Origin: Fusarium oxysporum f. sp. lycopersici 4287
Lineage: Eukaryota > Ascomycota > Sordariomycetes > Hypocreales > Nectriaceae
NCBI RefSeq assembly: GCF_000149955.1
Contig: NW_017264850.1
Coordinates: 1 to 64,000, forward strand
Length of the DNA stretch: 64,000 nucleotides
Direction: 5' to 3'
Shown here: one piece after another, positions 31,283-41,703 of the stretch
Numbering within the stretch: the stretch's first letter is position 1
How the letters are laid out: the number at the start of each line of letters is the position of its first letter
Program-made: the position numbers and the translations under genes
Notes under the pieces: generated by a model
Seen by the model: only the letters and a program-made list of their open reading frames with translations
Told to the model about the DNA's origin: nothing
The model's database searches: none

Positions 31283-32071
31283 GCAGGTTTCATAAAAGAC
31301 ACTATTAATAACTAGCTATAAGTTACAGCATATACTACTCCTGCTGCTGCATTACCTCTTGAATTATTATGGAGTTTGACAGGTTTAGAACGCGTCTTGA
31401 CTGTGGGTAAATGGTATTAAAACCGACCTCAGGGGGCAAGAAAACATCTTATCTTGAGATAAGGCACCAAGAAGGTCTAGTCTAAGACCTACTAAGTCTC
31501 TCTTAAATTTACCAAAATCCTCTTATTACCTAGGATATTAAGTCTTATGTTTTCTTGCCTCCCCTTAACTCACCAGGTAGTGCGAAAACAATATCTCATC
31601 GATGAGAGATTTGAGGTGCGTGATAAGCGATAAATCTAATAGTGATAACAAACTAAATTGTTAACCTTGACTTGTACTGAGCATCCTGTGTCATTCAAAT
31701 TACAGCAGGATAGGTGCTTAAGAGACAACGGCAAGATTTCAATTTCGCCTGATTAGATTGACCATCACAAAACAAAGTTTTTTTTATCAAATCATAAACA
31801 TTGTTACGCTGTTGGGCAGTGCCGAGGTTGTGCGATGTTGAGCTTATTAGAAGGCCTAGGAGGGACCCATGTCCAGCCATAAATAATGACCGAGGTCTTT
31901 GTGATACATGTCAAGATTTTCAACATTTCTGTAAAGGAGGGTCTACAATTTATGGGATATAATTATATGTGCTGAGGTGTTTTCGCTATCAATAGATAGA
32001 GATGGAGTAATTGAACAGTATCCAAGCCTTCGCATTCAAAATATTGAACAGGCCTGATAGCAATCATTATT
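31283..32071. promoter_or_regulatory. Intergenic region: MITE-like element, then CoA-transferase promoter with two CCGAGG sites
   Basis: The first half holds a ~125-bp element with terminal inverted repeats (31435-31559, separate entry). CCGAGG occurs at 31822-31827 and 31890-31895, 180-250 bp before the CoA-transferase ATG. No gene. Confidence 0.55.
31435..31559. mobile_element. MITE-like element with 13-bp terminal inverted repeats
   Basis: 31435-31447 (GGCAAGAAAACAT) is the exact reverse complement of 31547-31559, and G/C runs just outside extend the symmetry imperfectly (GGGG at 31432-31435, CCCC at 31561-31564). The interior is AT-rich with a smaller inverted repeat (AGGTCT ... AGACCT). 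No coding capacity. Size, termini and interior fit a miniature inverted-repeat transposable element; I found no clear target-site duplication. Confidence 0.55.
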
Positions 32072-33694
32072 ATGCATCGAGTAAGCATACGGCCTTGTAG
32101 CTATGCCAAGGGCATCACTTGGACCGCACGATGGGAGCTCTCGAATCGGCCGTCGAGAGTGAGGTCGTTTTCCAAACAGAGCACTACAGATAACGCCCAG
32201 AGCCCTGGCGCTCTCACAGGGTTGAAGATTCTGGACATTTCCCGAGTGTTGGCAGTACGTTGAGTAATATCCTCAGCTACAACCCGGAGCCTAGCTAACA
32301 TTGTACTGTTATTTCGCAGGCTCCATTTTGCACACAAATCCTTGCGGACTATGGTGCAGATGTGATTAAAGTCGAAACAGTTGGTAAAGGAGTATGTGCT
32401 GCCAAAATGATCATTGAGATATTCCCTTTTAACTTTGACTAATACTTAAGATTATTGTTTCTAGGATGATACCAGACATTGGATGATGCCAGGAGAGACC
32501 GAGAAATGGAAGAAAGCTGCCGGTCCCATGTCGAATTATTTCTCAGCCGTAAACCGCAACAAGCGATCAATCACCCTTGATTTAAAGCAGCGTGAAGGAA
32601 AAGAGATTCTAAAGAAGCTAGCCGGAAATGCAGATGTCTTGTAGGTCTCCAGCAGATAGGTGTTGTTTCTCCCTGTCTCGACAATTTCACGGTTACCTGT
32701 ACAACTCGACACTAACCAGTCTATAGGATTGAGAACTTCAAACCTGGCACTATGGACCGATTGGGCCTAGGATATGAAAGCCTCCAAAAAGAGAACCCGA
32801 GGTTGATATATGCGAGTATTTCAGGTAAGTGGCCAGTCTTATCTGCGTTGGTGCAAGTCAGCTGACACTGACCGAGGCTATGGCACGACTGGTCCATACG
32901 CCAACCGAGGAGGATACGATCCGATAGCAGCAGCGGAAGCAGGACTTCTTCATATCACTGGCGAAAGGGATGGTCCTCCTGTACGCACCGGAATTGGCAT
33001 GGTCGACATGGCAACTGGCCTGTATCTCCATGGCGCCATACTCGCTGCTGTTTATGCCCGCGACCGCGATGGTACTGGCCAAAGAGTGGACACGTCACTG
33101 TTCGAGGCCCAACTCAGCCTGTTGACGAATGTCGGACTTTCCTGGCTGAATTTAGGTATCGAGGCGCAGCGCTGGGGTTGTCAACATCCTAGTATCGCCC
33201 CCTACGATGCTTTTCAGACTAAAGATACATATCTTGTCTGTGGCGCAACTAACGACGCCCAATTTGCAGCTCTCTGCAAGCTCCTGGGCCTTGAAGATCT
33301 AATCACAGATGACCGTTTTGCGACGAATCCCAAGCGAGTGGAAAATCGTCATCTGCTGGGTCCGATCTTCAATCAGGTTTTCCTGACGCGAACGACAAAG
33401 GAGTGGGCATCTGTGTTTGACAAAACGGGTCTGCCGTTTGGTCCAATTAATAACATGGAACGAGCATTTGAACATCCGCAGACTGTAGCACGGGATATGA
33501 TATCCCATGTGAGACTGGACGCGGCGGAGTCGGGCGAGATACGACTCATTGGGCCGGCGGTGAAGTTCAGTCGAACGAGGACGAGCTTGCAGCGAGCACC
33601 TCCTCGCCTTGGGGAACATACGTCGGACTTGTTAGAGGAGCTGGGTATAGAAAAACAGGAGGCAGCGAACTTAAAGAAGAAGGGAGTCATTTAG
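32072..33694 (+). CDS. Class III CoA-transferase, SUGCT-like, probably mitochondrial
   Basis: Family III (CaiB/BaiF) CoA-transferase moving CoA from a donor such as succinyl-CoA to a carboxylic acid. Five exons (32072-32254, 32320-32391, 32465-32640, 32727-32824, 32877-33694) join in phase to 448 residues. N-terminus [20 protein letters not shown] with later [10 protein letters not shown] looks like a mitochondrial presequence. Fold marks: [72 protein letters not shown]; the nucleophilic Asp is in [10 protein letters not shown] (about residue 220). Human SUGCT, which accepts glutarate and 3-hydroxy-3-methylglutarate, is the closest type I recognise. With HMG-CoA lyase and acetoacetyl-CoA synthetase next door, activation of such a diacid is plausible. 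Confidence 0.85.
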
Positions 33695-34047
33695 TCTAGC
33701 AATGATTATCTTAGTTGCAGCGATTCAACCTGCATAGTGAGATAGGAGGGTGCAATGAATGTCCGGTGAAATCAAATCGTTGCAGTAGTTCCCGCTGTGC
33801 CAGGAAGAATCTCTGTGAAAAGAATGGCTAGACCTGTCGGCTTCTGGTACCTGTGATAATTGCCTCGGCAGCAGCTAGGAAACAGTTTGCTGGTGACATC
33901 CACTCGAATTACTTGAAATAGTCAAGTATTAGGACCATCCCCTAATTTAGGAGTAACAATGTCCATATCATTCCGTCGCAGCAATCAAGTAAATAAAATC
34001 TCATCATTTGGGAGACTGACCCATACTCGATCTCGACTTCTTCAACG
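33695..34047. promoter_or_regulatory. Acetoacetyl-CoA synthetase promoter
   Basis: CCTCGG at 33863-33868, about 180 bp upstream of the ATG at 34048. Nothing else recognised. Confidence 0.5.
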
Positions 34048-36566
34048 ATGAATGCACCTGCGAAGACCGCTCTCTGGAGCCCGCAGAACTTGAACGAGAC
34101 AAATGCAGTTAAGTTCATCAACCACGTCAATGAGAAATCTGGCCTGAGATTGCAAACATACGAAGACTTGTACAAATGGTCGGTAGGAGACGAGACCATC
34201 AAGCATTTCTGGACTCAGGCGTACGCATGGCTTGAGATTTCAAGTAGTGGGACAGATGATCTCACTGGAGAAGTCGCATGTTTCAACCCAAGCGTCTGTA
34301 CCTCCAGGAAGCCTTTTGGTCTTTATTAACAATGCCAAGGACTCACTCTCCAACCTCATGTTTCCGCCTCCAAAGTTCTTTCCAACCGCCACTCTCAATA
34401 TTGCCGAGCTAATTTTCCGAGGTCGCAAGGATACAGACATCGCTATCTATTTTAGCCGAGAAAGCCTCAGCGACGTCGAGAAAGTAACTTGGGCTTCTCT
34501 GAGAGAACGCGTACGAAAGCTGCGCAGTGCATTAGTGAACTCGGGAGTTGTTGCCGGCGATGTCGTCGCGGCCGTCATATCCAACTCTGTCGACGCCATC
34601 GTTATCTGCTTGGCAGCCCTGTCAGTTGGCGCACTGTGGTCTTCAACCTCGTGCGATATGGGAGTTGGTGGGATAGTTGACAGATACTCACAAATCCGGC
34701 CAAAGATTATCTTTGCAGACCAGGGATATGTCTACGCTGGGAAAATCATCGATCTCAGTGATCGAATTCGGCAATGGTCTAGCGAGCTTCGGGAGCGAAG
34801 CGATATGTTGGCGCAGGTCGTTGTGATTCCAAATCCGAACCTCAACTCAATTCCTTCACATCAGCCAAACACATACACATTGGAAAATTTCTTGAAGGCT
34901 GACAGAGGAGACCAGTTGCTATTCGAAATCATTCCTTTTTCACATCCAGCCTTTATTCTCTTCTCATCTGGAACAGTTTGTGTTACGAAAGCTATAGAAA
35001 AGATCGAGCGGCTGATCATGACACATAGACTGGCCCACCAAAGTGTATCGTTCACTCAACGGGAGTAAGAAAGCCCAGATCCATATTTTAAACGGAGCTT
35101 ATCACGATACTAGGGAGTAGCCTTGAAAACCAAGGTCGATTCAGTCGTTCAACACGATATCCGCAAGACTGATATTGTATTTCAATACACAACTGTACGT
35201 CAACCTGCAAATAGTGGTAAGAGCTCTAACGCTAACTTTATTTGAGACATCATGGATAATGTGGGTTTTGAACCTCATGAATCTCTCTTGCGGCGCCGCA
35301 ATGCTGTTGTACGATGGCTCTCCTTTTCACCCGCGCCCCAGCATATTATTAGAGCTGGCACAAGCTTTCAAGTGAGTATCAGATACCTTCAATATCGAAT
35401 TTGGAAGTCGTACTAACTTACCACCAGAGTTAGTGTGTTCGGGACATCGCCGAGATATCTCTCCACGCTCAAAGGCCTCGGCATTACACCAAGTAAGACC
35501 ACTCTGAAATAGCAAGTACTGGTGGAGTTAAAGCTAACCGTTTGCGTTCGCGCCAACGACAGGACGTGACTTCGATCTCAGTCGCCTACGTATCATGCTG
35601 TCAACTGGATCTGTGCTCTCCGCTGAGTTATATGAGTGGTTCTATTCCATTGGGTTTCCTCCTTTAGCCCAGTTGATCTCGATGAGCGGAGGAACGGACA
35701 TTGCAGGATGCTGTAAGAAAGAAGAAGACTCCGAGGCTATATCCTGAGGTCACTAATATGTTGAATAGTTGTATGTGGAACGCCTATGTTGCCGGTGTAT
35801 GCCGGGGAGATTCAATGCAAAGCTCTCGGCATGGCAGTAGACATCTACGATTCTGGGACAGATGAGCATGTGTCAGTGGAAGAGCTTGGTGCACCAGGCG
35901 AGCTGGTCTGTGCAAAAGCCTTTCCGAGTCAACCACTTGCCTTCTTAGGGAAGGATGGATACAAGCAATATAAGGCTTCTTACTTTGAACGCTACGGGCC
36001 AAGTGTATGGTGCCAAGGAGATTTCGTTCAACGGTCACCAGCTACGGGAGGAATTTTCATGCTTGGACGATCGTGAGTCTAGTCCCAACTTCTCACACAG
36101 TTTGCAATTTGAGACCTAACGCGTGTGCAGCGATGGCGTCTTAAATCCTTCCGGAGTGCGTTTCGGTTCCGCAGAAATTTATGCAGTTATTGAAACTATT
36201 CCAGAGGTCTTGGACAGTATCTGTGTTGGCCAGAAACGAGAAGTCGATATAAACGAAAGGGTACTACTGTTTGTCAAGATAAGACCTGGCGCATCTCTCA
36301 CATCACATCTCAAGAGCCATATAAACAGCGCTATCCGGGATCGGTACTCGCCACGGCATGTACCAGCATATATCTTCGAGGTGGATGACATTCCATACAC
36401 AGCTAATGGAAAGAAGTGCGAGATCAATGTGAAGCACGCGATCAACGGGAATAAGTTTGCCGTGGCCGGATCAGTGGCAAATCCGGCAGCTCTCAAGGCT
36501 TATGAGAAGTACCGAGATCTGCCTGTAGAGGGGCCAAGAAAAAGTAATATTGTCTCAAAGATCTGA
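34048..36566 (+). CDS. Acetoacetyl-CoA synthetase-like acyl-CoA ligase, PTS1-like SKI
   Basis: ATP-dependent ligase converting acetoacetate (or a similar oxoacid) to its CoA ester. Nine exons join in phase: 34048-34243, 34293-34975, 35029-35064, 35114-35194, 35247-35371, 35428-35492, 35563-35712, 35769-36072, 36131-36566, giving 691 residues; only the first intron is ambiguous. The AMP-binding P-loop SSGTTGPPKCIVHSTG is rebuilt across the exon 2/3 junction; a continuous reading would make it seem broken. Other marks: MWVLNLMNLSCGAAMLLYDGSP, LSTGSVLSAELYEW, SMSGGTDIAGC, and ANGKKCEINVKHAINGN with the C-terminal catalytic Lys region. N-terminus FWTQAYAWLEI fits the AACS N-cap. It ends in SKI, an acceptable PTS1. 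It would recover acetoacetate released by the HMG-CoA lyase next door. Confidence 0.88.
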
Positions 36567-37006
36567 GGTATTGGAGCCAGGCAAAGTGGGAAGTTGAGGA
36601 CGAGAGAATTCAATAGATAAACTCATGGGGACCTGATTTAGCATTTACCAATTACACTTCATACAGTCAAGTCTTGACTTGGCATTGAAGGTCTGTCGTG
36701 ACATATTATGATATCTTCTTCCTGTTCACACTTCGTGCATCGTCTAGAAACTTTATCTAGTTGATAGAGGTGATTATTGACTTAACGCGGGTATTAACGG
36801 CTTTTGGTTGGGTTAGTCGCCTCGGTTATGCGTCCTAAGCATGGCACCCTCGGTCGAATCATGATATGTTTCACAACACAGAGCACAAAGAACGTAGAAT
36901 GAGTCAAGTGAAAAAGAAAAATTCTTTTATAATTCAATGATTTATTTGACAAGACCTCAACGTATTGTATACCTCCACTATCACAGAATCACATCAATCA
37001 AACACA
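36567..37006. promoter_or_regulatory. HMG-CoA lyase fusion promoter
   Basis: CCTCGG at 36820-36825 and 36848-36853, direct copies 28 bp apart, 150-190 bp upstream of the ATG. Nothing else recognised. Confidence 0.55.
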
Positions 37007-38995
37007 ATGGGCACCTTGACGAAAAGCGCGAGATCACTCCCACTTCTAAAGAATGGTCTAAGACATAATTACAATGTGATTAATATTTCGTCTTCGAAAG
37101 GATTCCGGCGTTTCTCCTCTTTGAGGTCAGACGTACAGATCGTTGAGGTTGGGCCAAGGGACGGACTACAAAACATCAAAGCATCCATCCCCACAGCGAC
37201 CAAAGTCGAGCTGATTCGCAGACTCGCCGACACAGGATTAATCAACATCGAGGCCACTTCCTTCGTGTCTCCAAAATGGGTTCCTCAGCTTGCCGATGGA
37301 GCCGAGGTCATGAAGGAGATCCTTGCGCGCCCTGGCCACATCTACCAATCTCGTCAAATGAACTACCCCGTTCTGGCACCGAACCTCAAAGGTTTGGAAA
37401 ACGCGAGCCGGGCTGGGGCAAAAGAGATTGTGGTCTTTGCGTCTGTGACGGAGGCGTTCAGTAAGGCAAACCAGAACTGTACCGTTGAAGAAGCACTTCA
37501 ACAATGTGAAGCTGTCACCAAGAAGGCGCTGAGCCTCGGTATCAGAGTTCGCGGGTAGGCATAACCTTTAACTTCTGGGTTAATCAACGACCGATTGCTC
37601 ACAATTACTATAGTGTCATTTCTTGTATTTTCTCAGACCCATTCTCGGGCCCTACATCACCAAGCGCTGTTTTGCCAGTGGTGAAAAGGTTACTGGAGAT
37701 GGGCTGCTACGAAGTTGGCTTAGGAGATACTCTCGGTGTCGGTACCCCGAAGAAGGTCCAGGACGTTCTCGACAAACTCCTTGCCGAGATATCTCCCAAC
37801 AGACTTGCTGGTCACTTCCACGACACCTATGGCCAAGGAATTGCGAATATCGTCCGTGCCTACGAGATGGGTCTTAGAAAGTTTGACAGTAGTGTTGCCG
37901 GCCTCGGTGGCTGCCCTTATGCGCCTGGAGCCCGAGGCAATGTTGCGACCGAGGACGTTATCTACACTCTGGAGAACTCAGGAATCAGTACCGGTGTGGA
38001 CTTGAATAAGCTTTGCAATGTCGGGCAATGGATATCCAAGGAGATTGGCATTCCATATGGGAGTAGGGCGGGTGCCGCTTTGGTTGCCAAGAGAAGCAAC
38101 ACTATCTCCAGCTCAGGCACGCCGAAACCTACACCTCCAAAACAACATCGGTCATGGAAGATTGTGGAAGACACTGGAGAATATCGTGTCTCTCGATCGG
38201 GTACCGCCTTGAAAGTCACCCTGACACGACCGAAGAATGGAAATGCCTTGACTGATTCCATGCTTGAAGGTCTGACCGTCCTTTTCAAGAAGCTTCCTCA
38301 AGACCCATATGTATATCATCTCGTGATTGAGTCAGAGGGCAAGTTCTTCTGTACGGGCATGGACCTTAGCGGAAACACTGACACGGCCAACGGCTCCGAC
38401 GATGGCAGCTACTACGCCAAGGTTGCTGCATTGTATGAAGCCTTAGACCACGTTCCCCAGACCACCATCGCCGTCGTCGACGGGCCATGTTTCGGCGGCG
38501 GAGTTGGGTTGGCGTTCACTTGCGATGTTCGGCTTGTATCCCCCAAAGCGCGTTGGACACTCAGCGAGATCAAGATTGGGGTCAGTCCAGCCGTGATTTC
38601 AAAGTATCTCGTGCGGGAATGGGGTGCTTCTATCGCTCGTGAAGGCATGCTCTCTGGAAGGGAAATACGTCCAGAAGAGCTCGCTCGGGTAGGGAGCCGT
38701 TCATGGAATAAGCAGCGATGAGTCATCGTTGACAACGCTACTGGACAACTATCTAGATCAGCTGGATAAATGTGCTCCTCGATCTGCAGCTATTAACAAG
38801 GAACTCACAAGAATGGCCTGGTTATCACCGGACAGTGAGAAGCAGGCGAGTCTGGTCAAGAGGACATTCGCCAACATGATGGTCCCCGGATCCGAGGGGG
38901 AGCATGGAATTAGGCAGTTTCAAAAGAAGGTCAAGTCGTTCAGCTGGAAGGATTTTTGGGGAAACAAGAGCCCTTTAGAGAAGTCCATCTATTGA
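37007..38995 (+). CDS. HMG-CoA lyase / enoyl-CoA hydratase fusion, frameshifted near C-terminus
   Basis: Two-domain enzyme. Exons 37007-37554 and 37614-38995 (59-nt intron); about 642 residues if one surplus base is ignored. N-terminus MGTLTKSARSLPLLKNGLRH with GFRRFSS looks mitochondrial. HMG-CoA lyase domain (~45-330): VGPRDGLQN (catalytic Arg-Asp), GHFHDTYGQG (metal HxH), AGLGGCPYAPGARGN (catalytic Cys): all key residues present. Then a Pro-rich linker and a crotonase domain (~355-620): EGKFFCTGMDLSG and DGPCFGGGVGLAFTCD (oxyanion holes). At 38690-38697 the frame stops in SRSWNKQR while the +1 frame resumes AVHGISSDESS and continues to EKSIY, so an extra base interrupts the tail. A 3-methylglutaconyl-CoA hydratase plus HMG-CoA lyase would run the last two leucine/isoprenoid steps. 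Confidence 0.85.
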
Positions 38996-39339
38996 TTGCT
39001 TTCACACTGAGAGTCTAAATATTTAGCTTGAAATGTGTGAGGAACGAATTAGTTGAACACTCCAAGACACACTCATTGTTGCCTTCTTTACCTTTGTGTC
39101 GGTATTTGAAGCATATCTCGATCCTCCAACCTTTGTGTGTAGTAGCTACCTTGTCATACACCTCCATGACCTATGAATCTTAAAACGCTGCGGAACTGTT
39201 CTACACAGTAGGTGCACGATCATATTACAAAATCGATTAGCCATCTACATGTGACTTCTGGCCTCTATTTTAGTTGTAGTAGTAGCAGGTTTGTATCAAT
39301 GCCATGACCATTCAATTACTTAGTTGCTAATCTGGGATT
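38996..39339. other. Convergent 3' intergenic region
   Basis: About 340 bp between the ends of the HMG-CoA lyase fusion (+) and BVMO 2 (-). No CCTCGG site, no repeat, no gene seen. Confidence 0.4.
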
Positions 39340-41316
39340 CTACCTGAACTCAAAATCGTCAAAGTTAGGCTTCATTACCATACTGTGGTAATCATACGTA
39401 AACCACGGAGCATTGACACTCTGCCTGCCAAAGCGGTTAACATAATATCCACTCCCTTCCATTTCCCAGATGAGCTCCTTGGCCTTCTCATCAAGCTTCG
39501 CATTATACTCATCGAAGACGTCTTTGCGACACTCAATCGACTTCTTCCCGTTCTCGATCAGATGAACAATGGAGCTGGCTACATAACGAGACCAGATCTC
39601 TCCCCACGAGTAGAACCCTCCTGAGCGCGGTTGGTGGTTAGGACCGTAAAGGGAGAAGAAGTTGGGGAAACCGGGCATTGTGAGACCAAGATATGAGCGA
39701 GGACCATCCTTACTCCAAAGATCCTCCAGAGTGGTTTCATCTCGACCGATATACTTGCAAGGCCAGAAGTAGTCTGATACTTTGAACCCGGTTCCAAGGA
39801 TTACCACATCAAACTCGTGTTCTTCGCCACTCGCAGAGACTATTCCATTTTCTGTAAACTTATCGATATCCTCAGCAACAAGTTTCACATTGTCGCGACG
39901 AAGCATATCGTAAAAGCCATTGTCTACCACAAGCCGACGGACCAATGGAGGATAATCAGGGAGAATCTTCTCCAACAGACCCGGTATTCCCTCGGACTTA
40001 GACTTGATGTACTCGGTAAGATTCTTGCGGGCAAGGTCATTTCTCTCATTGACGATACCTCCCTTGGCTCTCCATTCTTGATCATGGGTCTGCATGTACT
40101 GTAGTTGTTGAGATGCGACGTGGGCGGAATAACAGAACCAGTTCCAGTAATATGGCATCTTGTTGAAGATGAAGCGTACCTCGTCGTCTATCTTGGCACC
40201 GTAGCCGTCCATGTGCATGATCCAGTTTGGCGTACGCTGAAAGACAGTGAACTCTTTGGCCTCGGAAGCGACTCTGGACGCAAGTTGGGTACCAGTTGAA
40301 CCAGTGCCAATAAGAGCCACTCGTTTGTTGCGATAATCCACGCTATGATCCCACTTCGCCGTGTGAAAGACTGGTCCCTTGAAGTCCTTCAGGCCAGGAA
40401 AGTCTGGCAGGTTTGGTGTGGCAAAGAGACCGCTACCACTAACAATAGCATTGCATTTGATGTTCTCAACCTCGCCGTTCGAATTCCTAACTGTGAGGTC
40501 CCACTTGCTTGTGTCTTCGTCCCAGACCGCCCTGATAACCTCACGATTGAAGTGGAAGTGATCCTTGACCTTGTACTTTTCCGCGACGTACTCGAGGTAT
40601 CCTCGTGTCTCTCCTGCTCTCGCAAAGTATTCTGACCACGGGTAGTTCTTGAGAAACTTGAACTGGAAGAGATAGCTTGAAGTATCGACCCTTGCATCTG
40701 GGTATGTGTTCAAGAGCCATGTGCCGCCGATGCCTTGTTGACGCTCGAGAACCTCAAAGTTGAGACCAAGGTTCTTGAACTGAACCGCGGCAGCGAGACC
40801 GCTTATACCAGCCCCAATGACGACAATCTGAAAGTCTGCGATAGCCTCAGCCGAAGGCTTTTTGTCGCTCCACTTGGCGTTCCTGGGAAACTCTTCAAAG
40901 GCCAGTTCCTCGTAGTTGTAGTTGAACTCGACATCTTGGATTGATTCGTCTCCAAAAATATCCAATAGCTTTCTGGTCTCTTCCTTTGAAGGGGGAGGTG
41001 GAACAGCATCGTCAGATTTGCGCTGCGATAGATAGTTGAATGCAATCTCTTTGAGAAGTGGTGCGTCTTCATCGGATAGAACGTGAGAAAACATGGCGCC
41101 TCCACGGATGGCGCGACGGCAAGTGCTCATCTTGGCCAGTCGGGGATCGCCTGTGACCTGTAGCAAAGCAAGTCGAAGGGCATTTAGATTAGATTTGTCG
41201 ATAGCCTTGCGAATAAAGTCATCATCGACTGGCTTGTTGCCGTTGAGTTTCCCGTTGACAAGCCGGGTATCGTGGGCAACGGCATCTCTGGCCATTTCGA
41301 CTACCGCCGTAGACAT
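39340..41316 (-). CDS. Baeyer-Villiger monooxygenase (BVMO 2), long N-terminal extension
   Basis: Type I BVMO, intronless, 658 residues. A ~160-residue helical extension precedes the FAD fold, as in 4-hydroxyacetophenone monooxygenase-type enzymes. FAD motif GAGISG at 168-173 (IVVIGAGISGLAAAVQF), BVMO signature FKGPVFHTAKW at 312-322, NADPH motif GTGSTG at 337-342, and a C-terminal FFSLYGPNHQPRSGG block. No membrane helix, no PTS1 (ends FEFR). The architecture differs from BVMO 1, so the two are not recent duplicates and may act on different intermediates. It shares a divergent promoter with the acyl-CoA ligase, carrying two tandem CCGAGG sites. Confidence 0.93.
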   Translation of the reverse strand: MSTAVVEMARDAVAHDTRLVNGKLNGNKPVDDDFIRKAIDKSNLNALRLALLQVTGDPRLAKMSTCRRAIRGGAMFSHVLSDEDAPLLKEIAFNYLSQRKSDDAVPPPPSKEETRKLLDIFGDESIQDVEFNYNYEELAFEEFPRNAKWSDKKPSAEAIADFQIVVIGAGISGLAAAVQFKNLGLNFEVLERQQGIGGTWLLNTYPDARVDTSSYLFQFKFLKNYPWSEYFARAGETRGYLEYVAEKYKVKDHFHFNREVIRAVWDEDTSKWDLTVRNSNGEVENIKCNAIVSGSGLFATPNLPDFPGLKDFKGPVFHTAKWDHSVDYRNKRVALIGTGSTGTQLASRVASEAKEFTVFQRTPNWIMHMDGYGAKIDDEVRFIFNKMPYYWNWFCYSAHVASQQLQYMQTHDQEWRAKGGIVNERNDLARKNLTEYIKSKSEGIPGLLEKILPDYPPLVRRLVVDNGFYDMLRRDNVKLVAEDIDKFTENGIVSASGEEHEFDVVILGTGFKVSDYFWPCKYIGRDETTLEDLWSKDGPRSYLGLTMPGFPNFFSLYGPNHQPRSGGFYSWGEIWSRYVASSIVHLIENGKKSIECRKDVFDEYNAKLDEKAKELIWEMEGSGYYVNRFGRQSVNAPWFTYDYHSMVMKPNFDDFEFR

Positions 41317-41703
41317 ATAATTGATGGGGTGAAGTCAGGAAGATTATCCGGTGATGTTATCCTGGTCTCGAGCTTGTTTCGAGATAGAAATACGTTACAC
41401 CTTGAGGTAATCGCAATACTTGGTATAACTGAAGCCCAACTCAATGATATATATCTAGCATTAGGATTGATCTTAATATCTTTCTTACTGACGAGATCTT
41501 ATAATTCATCCCTTCATACTCAATTATTGTAAAGTCAGTTCCGAGGCCCGAGGCTAATCCTATTCTCAACGGATAGAGACGTATGAATAACGACTGAAAG
41601 AGCAAAAAAAAAAAACGACATCACGTAACGACAAAACACGAACAATCCTATAGCCAAGCATAACCTTGGTGGTCCAGACCTCATCGCATAAGCAAGAAGC
41701 AAG
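41317..41703. promoter_or_regulatory. Divergent promoter BVMO 2 / acyl-CoA ligase with tandem CCGAGG
   Basis: CCGAGG at 41541-41546 and 41548-41553, direct copies separated by one base, about 230 bp from BVMO 2 and 155 bp from the ligase. A poly-A run at 41607-41616 follows. Close tandem sites suggest cooperative binding, serving both genes. Confidence 0.6.

Noticed and set aside
34921..35070. Acetoacetyl-CoA synthetase seems to lose its AMP-binding P-loop and stop early
   Set aside because: A 53-nt intron (GTTTGT...CATAG) restores SSGTTGPPK exactly; the gene is intact over nine exons.
38690..38760. Short intron as cause of the frame change in the HMG-CoA lyase fusion
   Set aside because: The two coding frames adjoin within a few bases; the only GT...AG pairs would give introns of 24-33 nt, below any plausible minimum.
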